Source: Neotamlana nanhaiensis (GTDB lineage: Bacteria > Bacteroidota > Bacteroidia > Flavobacteriales > Flavobacteriaceae). Taken from it: DNA of 64,000 nucleotides. Location of the stretch: NCBI RefSeq assembly GCF_000943555.1, contig NZ_JTDV01000008.1, forward strand, positions 124,001-188,000. The letters are read 5' to 3'. The notes below the pieces were generated by a model, which was given only the letters and a program-made list of their open reading frames with translations, was not told the DNA's origin and did not search any database. A program made the translations under genes and the position numbers. Below are positions 25,851-35,251 of this stretch, piece by piece; position 1 is the stretch's first letter, and each line of letters starts with the position of its first letter.

Positions 25851-25881
25851 AATAAAAGCCTCGTAATACGAGGCTTTTATT
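25851..25881. terminator. Bidirectional intrinsic terminator
   Basis: AATAAAAGCCTCG and CGAGGCTTTTATT form a perfect 13-bp stem around a 5-base loop, with T-runs on the plus strand and A-runs before the stem. It ends the aromatic operon and can also end the convergent gene at 25884-26336. Confidence 0.9.
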
Positions 25882-25883
25882 TT

Positions 25884-26336
25884 TTATTTTTTGGGTCTTT
25901 TAAAGATGTATCTGGTAATAAAAATACCTTGACCATCATCTTTTCCACTATCACTTTCAACAGCACTAGTAACAAAGGCTAGTTCCCAGCCTTCTTCCGT
26001 CATAGTATTTATTTTAGAACTAATAATGGCATCGTTAGATACAATGTTCTGAAAACGAATACCAGCAATGTTGTAAAAATTTAAAAGTTTTGTTTCTTCA
26101 AAATCTTTTACCCTAATGTCGCCTCGCTTCGATTTATTTCTGGTGTTATCTTCTTCGGTTTGTTCCGAGGTGAAATCTTCATAATCTCTTTCTGCATTTG
26201 CTGAAATTAACCTAGAGCGTCCCATGCCACTAGGAACAATAGATTCAACACTTGTTATAACTTTGTATTCTACTTGGGCATTGAATTCAAGAAAAGCAAA
26301 CAAAGAAAAGCTTAAAGCAATTAAAATTTTTTTCAT
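25884..26336 (-). CDS. Secreted hypothetical protein with a DUF4177-like C-terminus
   Basis: A signal peptide (cleavage after FNA) precedes a 130-residue mature protein. A charged middle region (about 45-75, with many Asp, Glu and Thr) links an N-terminal strand EYKVITSVES to a C-terminal NTMTEEGWELAFVTS...TRYIFKR unit. That pattern resembles DUF4177-type small domains, in which the EGWEL motif is characteristic. The likely location is the periplasm. It appears to be a single-gene unit; function is unknown. Confidence 0.65.
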   Translation of the reverse strand: MKKILIALSFSLFAFLEFNAQVEYKVITSVESIVPSGMGRSRLISANAERDYEDFTSEQTEEDNTRNKSKRGDIRVKDFEETKLLNFYNIAGIRFQNIVSNDAIISSKINTMTEEGWELAFVTSAVESDSGKDDGQGIFITRYIFKRPKK

Positions 26337-26422
26337 GTTTATTGATTGATTTGTTAATAGTGAGCTAATATAAATCTTTTATTAAGTTTAAAAGTTGTTA
26401 TTTTGTAACATAAATGTAATTA

Positions 26423-27367
26423 ATGACAGGAATAGTTTATAAATCTACCGGAAGTTGGTACACCGTTAAAACCGAGTTAGGTGAAAGCTACGAATGCCGT
26501 ATAAAAGGTAAATTTCGTATAAAAGGTATAAAAAGTACTAATCCAATTGCTGTTGGCGATATGGTAGATTTTGAGCTAGAAACCAGTAATAACCAGGAAA
26601 CAGGCGTTATTAATAAGATTCATGATCGTAAAAACTTTATTGTTCGTAAGTCTGTTAATCTATCGAAGCAAACTCATGTTATAGCTTCAAATTTAGACTT
26701 GGTTTTTTTAATGATTACTATCAATAATCCGCCAACATTAACCAGTTTTATCGATAGGTTTTTAGTCACGGCCGAAGCGTATTCTATTAAAACCATTCTT
26801 CTGTTTAATAAAATTGATGCTTACGATAAAGACACGCTCGATGAGGTTCGTTATTTAGCTCATATATACCGAGAAATTGGTTACCAATGTATTGGAGTTT
26901 CTGCCAAAACAGGGAAAAATATCGATAAGGTAAAAGCATTAATGCAAGATAACGTGAGTATGTTTGCAGGACATTCTGGTGTTGGTAAATCTACAATTGT
27001 AAATGCCATAGAGCCTTCGCTTAATTTAAAAACTAAAGAAATTTCTAGTCAGCATCAGCAAGGGCAGCATACTACAACATTTGCCGAAATGTTCGATTTA
27101 AGTTTTGGAGCGCAAATAATTGATACACCAGGTATTAAAGGGTTTGGCGTGGTTGATATGGATAAAGAAGAGGTGGGCGATTATTTTCCTGAAATTTTTG
27201 AGCTTAAACAACACTGTAAGTTTAATAATTGTATTCATGTTAAGGAACCAAAATGTGCTGTAAAACAAGCTTTAGATGATGGTGAAATTGCCTTTTCGCG
27301 TTACCGAAGTTATTTGCAAATAATTGAAGGAGAAGAAGAGCATTACCGAACGGATAACTGGGATTGA
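26423..27367 (+). CDS. rsgA: Ribosome small subunit-dependent GTPase A
   Basis: RsgA helps late maturation of the 30S ribosomal subunit. The 314-residue protein has an N-terminal OB-fold and a circularly permuted GTPase domain. NKIDAYD (G4) comes before GHSGVGKST (G1, about residues 185-193) and DTPGIKGFG (G3). A C-terminal zinc motif CKFNNCIHVKEPKC is complete. It stands alone on the plus strand. Confidence 0.95.
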   Translation: MTGIVYKSTGSWYTVKTELGESYECRIKGKFRIKGIKSTNPIAVGDMVDFELETSNNQETGVINKIHDRKNFIVRKSVNLSKQTHVIASNLDLVFLMITINNPPTLTSFIDRFLVTAEAYSIKTILLFNKIDAYDKDTLDEVRYLAHIYREIGYQCIGVSAKTGKNIDKVKALMQDNVSMFAGHSGVGKSTIVNAIEPSLNLKTKEISSQHQQGQHTTTFAEMFDLSFGAQIIDTPGIKGFGVVDMDKEEVGDYFPEIFELKQHCKFNNCIHVKEPKCAVKQALDDGEIAFSRYRSYLQIIEGEEEHYRTDNWD

Positions 27368-27521
27368 TTTTTAGATTTTAGTATTCAGTATTTAGAAATT
27401 AGTATTGAGAAAGCGGTAGGTAGTAGGCAGTCTCAGTATTCAGTAAGCGGTCTCAGTATGCAGTTGTTATTTTGTTTTTGGAGTTTGGAATTAAAAAAAA
27501 TGTTTTGAGTATTTAAAATAT
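27368..27521. other. Low-complexity intergenic stretch with repeated CAGTATTCAGTA / GTCTCAGTAT units
   Basis: The gap between rsgA and dtd consists of degenerate copies of short units such as AGTATTCAGTA, GCGGTAGGTAGTAGGCAG and GGTCTCAGTATGCAG. Similar CAGTCTCAGTCTCAG arrays flank the four-helix-bundle gene at 52005. This may be a scar of such an element or a slippage-prone tract. No gene is present. Confidence 0.5.
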
Positions 27522-27974
27522 ATGAAAATTGTAATACAGCGTGTAACCAAAGCTAGCGTTACTATTGAAGGTGAAAAAGTAGCTAATATTGCTAATGGAT
27601 TACTTGTTTTATTGGGCATTGTAAACGATGATACAACCGACGATATAAAATGGTTAACAAACAAAATTGTAAACCTCCGTATTTTTGGTGATGAAAATGA
27701 TGTGATGAACAAATCGATTAAAGATATCAATGGCGACGCGATTGTAGTGAGTCAGTTTACCTTGCATGCATCAACAAAAAAAGGAAATCGGCCAAGTTAT
27801 ATTAAGGCCGCAAAACCCGATGTAGCCATTCCTTTATACGAAACCTTTATACAACAATTGTCAACCGATTTGGGTAAAGCTATCCAAACAGGACAATTTG
27901 GAGCCGATATGAAAGTTGACATACTTAACGACGGACCCGTAACTATTATTATCGATTCAAAAAATAGAGAATAG
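27522..27974 (+). CDS. dtd: D-aminoacyl-tRNA deacylase
   Basis: Dtd hydrolyses D-amino acids wrongly attached to tRNA, and also Gly-tRNA(Ala). The 150-residue protein begins MKIVIQRVTKASV and contains SQFTLHA, the cross-subunit active-site motif near residue 79, and NDGPVTIII near the C-terminus, equivalent to the NxGPVT motif that supplies the gating Gly-Pro. The length is normal for the family. Confidence 0.95.
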   Translation: MKIVIQRVTKASVTIEGEKVANIANGLLVLLGIVNDDTTDDIKWLTNKIVNLRIFGDENDVMNKSIKDINGDAIVVSQFTLHASTKKGNRPSYIKAAKPDVAIPLYETFIQQLSTDLGKAIQTGQFGADMKVDILNDGPVTIIIDSKNRE

Positions 27975-28136
27975 TTAACCGTTTGTCGAAAAAATCAACA
28001 AGTATTAAATTACTTTATTTAAATTCCTCAACAGAATTAAGAATTTTAATTAACCATAATATTAATAGCGGTTTTCTCTCAATTAATTTTTCTTAAACAA
28101 AAGAAATAAAATATTTAGAAGACATAACTATTATTT

Positions 28137-30050
28137 ATGATTAAACTTAAACGCGTTTGGTATCTACTAATTTTAGTAGTATCCTTTTCGTTCTCTCAAG
28201 AAAATTTATATACAAGCTTCACCCTTCCCGATCATCTTACAAAAAACGCTAACGCTGTTTTGCGTTACGAAAAATTTAATATTGCAATTAACGCTGTTGA
28301 TGATGTAACCATTACCGAAAAGCGGATTATAACCGTTTTAAATGAAAGTGGCGACCGACTAATTCAAGCGGGTTCTTGGTATGATAAATATCGGAAAATA
28401 AAAAAAATAGAAGCTGTAATTTACAACAACTACGGTTCTGAAATTAAAAAGTTTAAGAAAAAAGACTTTATAGATCATAGCGCCGTTGATGGGTTTTCAA
28501 TATACACCGATTCGCGCGTGCTATTTATGGGGTATAAGCCCACATCATATCCTTATACCGTTGAGTTCGATTTAGAGGTAGAAACATCAAACACAGCGGG
28601 TTTATCTTCATGGAGTCCAATAAGCGATTATTATTTAGGCATTCAAAAGTGTGAGTACTCCTTAATTGATAATGCCAATTTAGGTCTTCGTTTTAAAGAG
28701 AAAAATTTAGATGGGTTTAAAATTGAAACCCAAACCAATGCTAATAGCTTAAATTATACTATAACCGATACAAAGGCATTAAAGCCTGAAGATTTAAGTC
28801 CGTCGTTCGAGAATTTTACACCTCAAGTTTTAGTGGCAGTTGAAGATTTTCAGTTTTATGGTATTCGAGGTAAGGCTAAAAATTGGTTAGAATATGGCGA
28901 TTGGGTAAATAATGCCCTGTTAAAAGGTAGAGATGAAGTCACTTTAGAAACCAAACAGCATATTTTAGAAATCACAAGAGGTATTACAGATCCTATTGAG
29001 AAGGCACAAAAGGTTTTCAAATTTGTGCAAAGTAATACCCGCTACATTAGTGTACAAGTTGGTATAGGTGGTATGCAGCCCATAACGGCATTGGAGGTTG
29101 ATCAACTTAAATATGGCGATTGTAAAGGATTAACCAATTATACTAAAGCCCTTTTAAATATTGCTGGCGTAACATCGTATTATAGTATTGTTGAAGCTGG
29201 TAGAGATATTGTAGATTTTGAAACCGATTTTGCTTCTTTAGCTCAAGGAAATCATATTATTCTAGCTATCCCAAAAGAGAACGACGATTTAATTTGGGTA
29301 GATTGTACCAGTCAAGTACATCCGTTTAATTTTATAGGCGATTTTACCGATAATCGCAATGTGCTTATGGTAAAGCCTAATGCTAGTGAGGTGGTTAAAA
29401 CTACTATTTACCCCGATTCTATAAACGCTCAATTTACAGAAGCCGATATAAAAATTTTAAATGATGGTAGTATGAGTTCTGTTTTAAAACGAACCACTCA
29501 TGGTACGCAATACGATAACAGATTTCAGTTAGAAAGACAATCAGATAAAGATGTAAAAGAATTTTATAAAGAGCGTTGGGATTATGTAAACGGTCTTGAA
29601 ATTCTTCAGTATAAATTTAATAATAATAAAACTAAAGTAGAGTTTGAGGAAGATTTGAATTTAGCTTCTAGAAATTACGCCAAACTTACTGGAGATAGGT
29701 TGTTTATGACCTTAAACGCCTTTAATAAAAATACTTTTGTGCCTAAGCGTTACCAAAACAGGAAATTACCTTTAGAAATACAACGTGGATATGTAGACGA
29801 AGATAATTTTGTTTTTGAAATTCCCGAAGGCTATAAAATTGAAGCCTTACCAAAAAACTTAACCATAAATAATAAGTATGGTGTTTATGAAGTTTCAGTA
29901 AAATTTGAAAATGAAAAAATATACTACCACCGTAAACTTTTAATAAAAAGTGGTAAATACCCAAAAACAGATTACGATAAGTATCGCGATTTTAGAAAAC
30001 AAGTAGCCAAAAGCGATAATTCTAAAATTGTGCTAAAAAAATCAAGTTAA
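28137..30050 (+). CDS. Secreted DUF3857/transglutaminase-core protein (Cys present)
   Basis: A signal peptide (ending near FSFSQ) is followed by a DUF3857 beta domain (about 45-230), a transglutaminase-like domain (about 270-400) and a C-terminal DUF2569/DUF3858-like beta region. The catalytic-type Cys is Cys329 in YGDCKGLTN, with a following His (GNHIILA) and Asp region (IWVDCTS). The protein is thus a possible cysteine peptidase or cross-linking enzyme in the periplasm. A paralog of nearly equal length follows after 21 bases, so the two are probably co-expressed. Substrate is unknown. Confidence 0.85.
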   Translation: MIKLKRVWYLLILVVSFSFSQENLYTSFTLPDHLTKNANAVLRYEKFNIAINAVDDVTITEKRIITVLNESGDRLIQAGSWYDKYRKIKKIEAVIYNNYGSEIKKFKKKDFIDHSAVDGFSIYTDSRVLFMGYKPTSYPYTVEFDLEVETSNTAGLSSWSPISDYYLGIQKCEYSLIDNANLGLRFKEKNLDGFKIETQTNANSLNYTITDTKALKPEDLSPSFENFTPQVLVAVEDFQFYGIRGKAKNWLEYGDWVNNALLKGRDEVTLETKQHILEITRGITDPIEKAQKVFKFVQSNTRYISVQVGIGGMQPITALEVDQLKYGDCKGLTNYTKALLNIAGVTSYYSIVEAGRDIVDFETDFASLAQGNHIILAIPKENDDLIWVDCTSQVHPFNFIGDFTDNRNVLMVKPNASEVVKTTIYPDSINAQFTEADIKILNDGSMSSVLKRTTHGTQYDNRFQLERQSDKDVKEFYKERWDYVNGLEILQYKFNNNKTKVEFEEDLNLASRNYAKLTGDRLFMTLNAFNKNTFVPKRYQNRKLPLEIQRGYVDEDNFVFEIPEGYKIEALPKNLTINNKYGVYEVSVKFENEKIYYHRKLLIKSGKYPKTDYDKYRDFRKQVAKSDNSKIVLKKSS

Positions 30051-30071
30051 CCAACCAATCATACTTACATA

Positions 30072-31994
30072 ATGAGAAACCTGTATTTAATTGCTATTTT
30101 AATAGCACAAATGGCCTTTGCTCAAGATTTTAAATTTGGCAAAGTTTCAAAAGAAGAATTACAAGAAGAAAAGTATTTGCAAGATCCATCGGCTAATGCA
30201 GTTGTATTATATAAAAAACAGAGCACGTATTTTTCGTTTAATGCCTCAGGTTCAGCTTTGGTAACCGAAATTCATGAGCGAATTAAAATTTATAATAAAG
30301 ATGGTTTTGATTATGCAACCCAATTAATCGATTTATACAAAAGTAGAAACACTAAAGAAGATATAAGTGGTTTAAAGGCATATACCTACAATCTTATTGA
30401 TGGGGAAATTGAAAAAACAAGCTTAGATAAAAAACAAATTTTTAGAACCGAAGTAAATTACAGTTACGACGAAGTTAAATTCTCTATGCCCAATATTAAA
30501 GAAGGATGTGTTGTAGAATATAAGTATAAAATAACCTCGCCATTTATATGGAATATCGATGAGTTTGTGTTCCAATACGACATCCCGATTAAAAAAGTAG
30601 AAGCTTCAATTAGCACACCAGATGGTCTAAATTTTAAAGAAACAATAAAAGGATTTATTTCTTTTTACGGTAAACCTGGTAAATCATATAACGAAACGCG
30701 TGTTAAGGAATATAACCTGGTACATGTCCCTGCTTTAAAAGAAGAACGTTTTGTAGATAATATTGATAATTATCGAGCAGGCGTTGTATTCGAGTTAAAG
30801 TCCATTATAATTCCGGGTGTAGTGCATAAAACTTACTCAACATCTTGGGCCGATGTAGCTAAAACTATTGGTAATACTAACGATTACGAAACACAATTGG
30901 ATAAAACCCGATCGTTTGATGATAGACTAGACTATGTCTTAAAAAATACTACAACGCTTGAAGATAAAATGAAGGCGGTATTTAATTATGTTAAAGACCA
31001 TATTAAATGGAATAATATGGACGGCAAATACTTTTATCAAGGTATAAAAAAGGCTTTGCAAGAAGGAAAAGGAAATGCTGCCGACGTTAATTTAACTTTG
31101 GTTGCTATGTTACGATATGCTGGTATTAAGGCAAATCCAGTGGTAATTAGTACTAAGGATAATATTATTCCGTTTTTTCCAACAATAGATAGGTTAAACT
31201 ATGTTATTGCCTATGCCGAAATTAATGGTAAATCATATTTTCTAGATGCCACAAGTGAGTTTAGTGATATTAATATTTTACCAATTAAGGATTATAACTG
31301 GAAAGGTATTTATATTGATAATAATAATATGGTGTGGAAAAGTATAGATATTAGTAAACCGCCAATTGCCGAAGAATTAAATATGTTAAGCGGAACCTTA
31401 TCCGAAGATGGTGCGTTTGAAGGTAAAATTCGTTCGAGATACACAAACCATAATGCATTGTTATTTAGAAAGCGTTTTAAAAATGAAGATGTTGATGCGT
31501 TTGTTGCAAAAAAGGAAGAAAAACTTGATAATATAGAAATTTCTAATTACGAAGCCAAAAATACCGATACAACAGAAGGTTACGTTATGGAAACCTTCGA
31601 TTTTAAACATGAAAGTATCGCAAGTAGTGTTGGTGATAAATTGTACGTTAATCCAATATTGTTTTTAAAGCAAAAAGAGAACCCTTTTAAATTAGAAAAA
31701 AGAGAATTTCCTATCGATTTTGGGTTTCCATTTCAAGACAAGTATAATATCACCATAAAATTGCCAGAAGGTTACGTTGCTGAGTCTGTACCAGCTCCAA
31801 TTTATCTTAAAATTCCAGACGATTTAGGTTATTTTAAATTTAAAGTAGTTGTTAATGGTAATATGATGCAGTTGGTTGCTTCCTTAGAAATTAATAGAGC
31901 TATGATAGGTCCTGATAAATATTTATTTTTGAAAGAATTTTTTAATCAAATAGTAATTAAAGAAGAAGAGCAAGTTGTATTAACTAAAGCCTAA
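30072..31994 (+). CDS. Secreted DUF3857 protein, paralog lacking the transglutaminase Cys
   Basis: The 640-residue protein has the same signal peptide and domain order as the gene before it. In the transglutaminase segment the GDC motif is replaced by EGKGNAADVNLTL (about 331-343). The nucleophilic Cys is therefore missing and the domain is likely to bind rather than cut. The frame is intact and the fold residues are otherwise conserved, which argues against a decaying gene. It may act as a partner of its neighbour. The MazG-like gene begins two bases after its stop. Confidence 0.83.
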   Translation: MRNLYLIAILIAQMAFAQDFKFGKVSKEELQEEKYLQDPSANAVVLYKKQSTYFSFNASGSALVTEIHERIKIYNKDGFDYATQLIDLYKSRNTKEDISGLKAYTYNLIDGEIEKTSLDKKQIFRTEVNYSYDEVKFSMPNIKEGCVVEYKYKITSPFIWNIDEFVFQYDIPIKKVEASISTPDGLNFKETIKGFISFYGKPGKSYNETRVKEYNLVHVPALKEERFVDNIDNYRAGVVFELKSIIIPGVVHKTYSTSWADVAKTIGNTNDYETQLDKTRSFDDRLDYVLKNTTTLEDKMKAVFNYVKDHIKWNNMDGKYFYQGIKKALQEGKGNAADVNLTLVAMLRYAGIKANPVVISTKDNIIPFFPTIDRLNYVIAYAEINGKSYFLDATSEFSDINILPIKDYNWKGIYIDNNNMVWKSIDISKPPIAEELNMLSGTLSEDGAFEGKIRSRYTNHNALLFRKRFKNEDVDAFVAKKEEKLDNIEISNYEAKNTDTTEGYVMETFDFKHESIASSVGDKLYVNPILFLKQKENPFKLEKREFPIDFGFPFQDKYNITIKLPEGYVAESVPAPIYLKIPDDLGYFKFKVVVNGNMMQLVASLEINRAMIGPDKYLFLKEFFNQIVIKEEEQVVLTKA

Positions 31995-31996
31995 AA

Positions 31997-32323
31997 ATGA
32001 ATATAAAAAATGCCCAAAAAGACGTAGACGATTGGATTAAAGAGCACGGTGTGCGCTACTTTAATGAGTTAACCAATATGGCGCAACTTACCGAAGAAGT
32101 AGGGGAAGTAGCCAGAATTATAGCCCGTCGTTATGGTGAACAAAGCGAAAAAGAAAGTGATAAAGATAAAGATTTAGGCGAAGAACTTGCCGATGTGCTT
32201 TTTGTAACCTTATGTTTAGCAAATCAAACAGGTGTAGACTTACAAGCCGCTTTCGATAAGCGCATGTATAAAAAAGGAAAACGCGACCACGATCGCCATC
32301 ATAACAACGAAAAGCTTAAATAG
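31997..32323 (+). CDS. MazG-like nucleotide pyrophosphohydrolase
   Basis: The 108-residue all-helical protein has the metal-binding EExxE/ExxD pattern of the MazG/dUTPase-2 superfamily: LTEEVGEVARII near residue 31 and LGEELADVLFVTLCLA near 58. Such proteins hydrolyse (d)NTPs to NMPs for pool sanitation. A short C-terminus rich in Lys, Arg and His is seen. It probably shares a transcript with the DUF3857 genes. Confidence 0.85.
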   Translation: MNIKNAQKDVDDWIKEHGVRYFNELTNMAQLTEEVGEVARIIARRYGEQSEKESDKDKDLGEELADVLFVTLCLANQTGVDLQAAFDKRMYKKGKRDHDRHHNNEKLK

Positions 32324-32360
32324 GGCAGACGGCAAATTTTGACGATAAATTTTAGTTAGA

Positions 32361-32386
32361 TGTCATGCTGAATGTGTTTCAGCATC
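32361..32386 (+). repeat. Small palindromic repeat, family A, copy 1
   Basis: TGTCATGCTGAATGTGTTTCAGCATC forms the stem ATGCTGAA/TTTCAGCAT. It is the first of four family A elements in the 480-bp gap between the MazG-like gene and aroA. Apart from these repeats and the aroA promoter, nothing else was recognised in that gap. Confidence 0.75.
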
Positions 32387-32424
32387 ATTAAGTTAGCCTT
32401 GTTTTTTTAGTTACTTTTATTTTA

Positions 32425-32449
32425 TGAACCTGAAACAAGTTCAGGTTCA
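32425..32449. repeat. Palindromic hairpin related to repeat family A
   Basis: TGAACCTGAA and TTCAGGTTCA form a perfect 10-bp stem with the loop ACAAG. It shares the CTGAAnnnnnTTCAG core with family A, in a variant with changed flanking pairs. Confidence 0.65.
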
Positions 32450-32545
32450 CAAGTTGGTTGGGTAATTTAAATTGTTTTGGTTTTGAGTATCTCGTTTACT
32501 TACTAAGAGCAAAACTTGATAAATAAGGTCTATAAAAAATAATAG

Positions 32546-32574
32546 TGTCATGCTGAACTAGTTTCAGCATCTCA
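32546..32574 (+). repeat. Small palindromic repeat, family A, copy 2
   Basis: TGTCATGCTGAAC...GTTTCAGCATCTCA has the same head and tail as the copy at 32361, with the loop region changed. Identical ends and a variable centre are typical of REP-like elements. Confidence 0.75.
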
Positions 32575-32627
32575 TAGTATGATTTCTCATCTTCAAAACT
32601 TCTGAAAATTAAATCGAATAGCGTCAA

Positions 32628-32658
32628 TGTCATGCTGAGCGCAGTCGAAGCATCTCAG
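32628..32658 (+). repeat. Small palindromic repeat, family A, GCGCAGTCGAAG variant
   Basis: The element begins TGTCATGCTGAGCGC and continues AGTCGAAGCATCTCAG. Its first 24 bases occur with one mismatch inside the coding linker of the GatB-AspRS fusion at 63155-63179. Confidence 0.75.
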
Positions 32659-32772
32659 CAACTAAATAGGTTTAAGGATAGAAAACCGTTGCCATATTTT
32701 CTAACATTTTTAAAAATTCTGTTAAGTATTTAAAAAAAGCCAAATTACTTAGTATTACTCTGTATTATCGAG

Positions 32773-32780
32773 TAAATTTG
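32773..32780 (+). promoter_or_regulatory. -7 promoter box for aroA
   Basis: TAAATTTG fits TAnnTTTG and lies 23 bases before the aroA start codon, just downstream of the repeat cluster. No standard -33 TTG is seen. Confidence 0.5.
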
Positions 32781-32803
32781 CTGCTTTTAAGTTAAATAAG
32801 ACC

Positions 32804-34027
32804 ATGCAAATTACGCTTCAAAAATCTAAAATAGCCAAAAAATCAAATGTTCAAATCACAGGTTCTAAAAGTGAATCAAACCGATTATTACTTTTACAAG
32901 CCTTATATCCAAGTTTAAAGCTTGATAATATCTCAAATTCCGATGATAGTAATTTAATGACAAATGCATTAAACACCGATGCAGAGGTTGTGGATATTCA
33001 TCATGCAGGAACCGCAATGCGATTTTTAACAGCTTATTTTTCGGTGCAAGAAGGACGCGAAACGGTACTAACAGGTTCAAAACGAATGAAAGAGCGCCCA
33101 ATTAAAATTTTGGTTGAAGCATTGCAAGATTTAGGAGCAGAAATCAGTTACGAAGAAAACGAAGGCTTTCCGCCAATAAAGCTAAAAGGTAAAAAACTTA
33201 CTAAAAGTAAAGTAACTTTAAAAGCAAATGTAAGTAGTCAATATATTTCGGCATTGTTACTTATTGCATCAAAGCTAGAGAATGGCTTGGAATTAACTTT
33301 AGACGGCGAAATAACCTCTATTCCTTACATTAACATGACCTTAAGTTTGTTAAACCAAATAGGTGTAGAAACCGTTTTCGAAGGACAAGTCATTACCGTA
33401 AAACCAAACAAAAACGAGCCAACAGTAAATAACCTTGTTGTAGAATCCGATTGGTCTTCGGCATCCTACTACTTCAGTATTGTGGCATTAAGCGAGGTAG
33501 GCACGCAAGTAACCATATCATCTTACAAAGAAAATTCGTTACAAGGCGATTCTGCTTTAATCGATATTTATAAGCATTTTGGAGTTTCAGCAACCTTTAA
33601 CGGTAATAGTTTAACTTTAACAAAAGAAGAAAAAGCTTTAGAAACTTTAACTTTAGATTTAAAAAATGCACCAGACATTGCGCAAACCATTGCCGTAAGC
33701 TGTTTTGCGTTGGGTATTGCCTGCGATTTAACGGGCCTTCATACCTTAAAAATTAAAGAAACCGATAGATTAGTAGCTTTAAAAACCGAAATAGAAAAAT
33801 TAGGTGGTGAGGTCGAGATTACAGATAAATCATTGCATTTGGCGCCATCAACTAAAATTAACGAGTTTGTTTCTATTGCAACATATAACGATCATCGTAT
33901 GGCTATGGCCTTTGCACCAATAGCTCTAAAAGCGCCTGTGGTTATTGAAGATGCTATGGTAGTTTCAAAATCATATCCAACATTTTGGGACGATTTAAAA
34001 GTGCTGGGTTTTAAAATATCAGAATAA
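32804..34027 (+). CDS. aroA: 3-phosphoshikimate 1-carboxyvinyltransferase (EPSP synthase)
   Basis: AroA joins phosphoenolpyruvate to shikimate-3-phosphate in the pathway started by the DAHP synthase at 24.8 kb. Signatures are SKSESNRLLLLQA near the N-terminus, AGTAMRFLTAYF near residue 68, and LKIKETDRLVALKTE near 320. At 407 residues it is a compact member, as in other Bacteroidetes. It is not linked to the attenuated operon and has its own promoter-like box. Confidence 0.95.
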   Translation: MQITLQKSKIAKKSNVQITGSKSESNRLLLLQALYPSLKLDNISNSDDSNLMTNALNTDAEVVDIHHAGTAMRFLTAYFSVQEGRETVLTGSKRMKERPIKILVEALQDLGAEISYEENEGFPPIKLKGKKLTKSKVTLKANVSSQYISALLLIASKLENGLELTLDGEITSIPYINMTLSLLNQIGVETVFEGQVITVKPNKNEPTVNNLVVESDWSSASYYFSIVALSEVGTQVTISSYKENSLQGDSALIDIYKHFGVSATFNGNSLTLTKEEKALETLTLDLKNAPDIAQTIAVSCFALGIACDLTGLHTLKIKETDRLVALKTEIEKLGGEVEITDKSLHLAPSTKINEFVSIATYNDHRMAMAFAPIALKAPVVIEDAMVVSKSYPTFWDDLKVLGFKISE

Positions 34028-34041
34028 ATTTCCGCTTTTAC

Positions 34042-34073
34042 TTGACAACCCCTATGCTCAGATTGTATATTTG
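34042..34073 (+). promoter_or_regulatory. Promoter for queA (-33 TTGAC, -7 TATATTTG)
   Basis: TTG at 34042-34044 and an exact TATATTTG at 34066-34073 are separated by 21 bases, fitting the Bacteroidetes consensus well. The leader before the queA ATG is then about 75 bases long. Confidence 0.65.
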
Positions 34074-34157
34074 CAACTTTGCTATTAAAACAGAGTATGT
34101 AAATATTACTTTTTTAAGGAAGCAATAGGAAGTACTAAACGAATTAAAAACGAGCAC

Positions 34158-35207
34158 ATGAAATTATCAAACTTTGGTTTCGATTTACCAAACGAATTAC
34201 TTGCGGAATATCCTGCAGAAAACAGAGACGAATCGCGTTTAATGGTTTTAAACAGAAAAGAGCAAACCATTGAGCATAAAATGTTTAAAGATTTAATCGA
34301 TTATTTTAACGAAGATGATGTTTTAATTCTAAACAACACCAAAGTTTTTCCTGCGAGATTATACGGTAACAAAGAAAAAACTGGAGCAAGAATCGAGGTG
34401 TTTTTACTTCGCGAGTTAAACGAAGAACAACGTCTTTGGGATGTGTTGGTCGATCCTGCTCGTAAAATCCGTATTGGTAATAAATTATATTTCGGCGACG
34501 ACGATACTTTAGTTGCCGAGGTTATCGATAATACAACATCACGTGGTCGTACACTACGTTTCTTATACGACGGGTCTTACAGAGAATTCCGTTTAAAACT
34601 TAACGAATTAGGCGAAACACCGCTACCTAAATACATTAAGCGCGATGTAGAGCCAGACGACGAAGATCGTTACCAAACCATTTATGCTAAAAAAGAAGGT
34701 GCCGTAGCAGCTCCAACTGCTGGTTTACACTTCTCAAAACACTTATTAAAGCGTTTAGAAATTAAAGGAGTAAACTTTGCCGAGGTAACGTTACACGTAG
34801 GTTTAGGTACTTTTAACCCAGTGGAGGTTGAAGATTTATCGAAACATAAAATGGATAGCGAAGAAATTTCTATCGATAAAGCAGCCGTAGATGTTGTGAA
34901 CAGAGGTATTGCCGAGAAACGTCGCGTTTGTGCCGTTGGTACTACAGTAATGCGTGCCGTAGAAAGTTCGGTATCGTCAAGTGGTATGCTAAACGAAATG
35001 GAAGGTTGGACCAACAAATTCATCTTTCCACCATACGATTTTAGTATTGCTAACTGTATGGTAACCAATTTTCACACGCCAAAATCAACGTTGTTAATGA
35101 TGGTTTCTGCATTCGCAGGTCACGATTTTGTAAAACGCGCTTACGAAGAAGCAGTAAAAGAAAAATACAAGTTTTACAGTTATGGCGACGCCATGTTAAT
35201 TCTATAA
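34158..35207 (+). CDS. queA: S-adenosylmethionine:tRNA ribosyltransferase-isomerase
   Basis: QueA transfers the ribosyl part of SAM to preQ1 in tRNA to form epoxyqueuosine. The sequence starts [24 protein letters not shown] and contains [33 protein letters not shown] and the C-terminal [12 protein letters not shown], all diagnostic. Its 349 residues are full length. A second queuosine gene, queE, is at 58.6 kb. A clear terminator follows. Confidence 0.96.
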   Translation: MKLSNFGFDLPNELLAEYPAENRDESRLMVLNRKEQTIEHKMFKDLIDYFNEDDVLILNNTKVFPARLYGNKEKTGARIEVFLLRELNEEQRLWDVLVDPARKIRIGNKLYFGDDDTLVAEVIDNTTSRGRTLRFLYDGSYREFRLKLNELGETPLPKYIKRDVEPDDEDRYQTIYAKKEGAVAAPTAGLHFSKHLLKRLEIKGVNFAEVTLHVGLGTFNPVEVEDLSKHKMDSEEISIDKAAVDVVNRGIAEKRRVCAVGTTVMRAVESSVSSSGMLNEMEGWTNKFIFPPYDFSIANCMVTNFHTPKSTLLMMVSAFAGHDFVKRAYEEAVKEKYKFYSYGDAMLIL

Positions 35208-35215
35208 AACATATT

Positions 35216-35241
35216 AAGCCTTGTTCATTCAAGGCTTTTTT
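35216..35241 (+). terminator. Intrinsic terminator after queA
   Basis: AAGCCTTG and CAAGGCTT form an 8-bp stem with a 6-base loop, followed by TTTTT, starting 8 bases after the queA stop. Confidence 0.88.
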
Positions 35242-35251
35242 ATTGGCTTTA

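Noticed and set aside
30072-31994. The second DUF3857 gene as a pseudogene because its catalytic Cys is lost.
   Set aside because: The frame is intact with a normal signal peptide and full domain order, so loss of the Cys looks like a stable feature.
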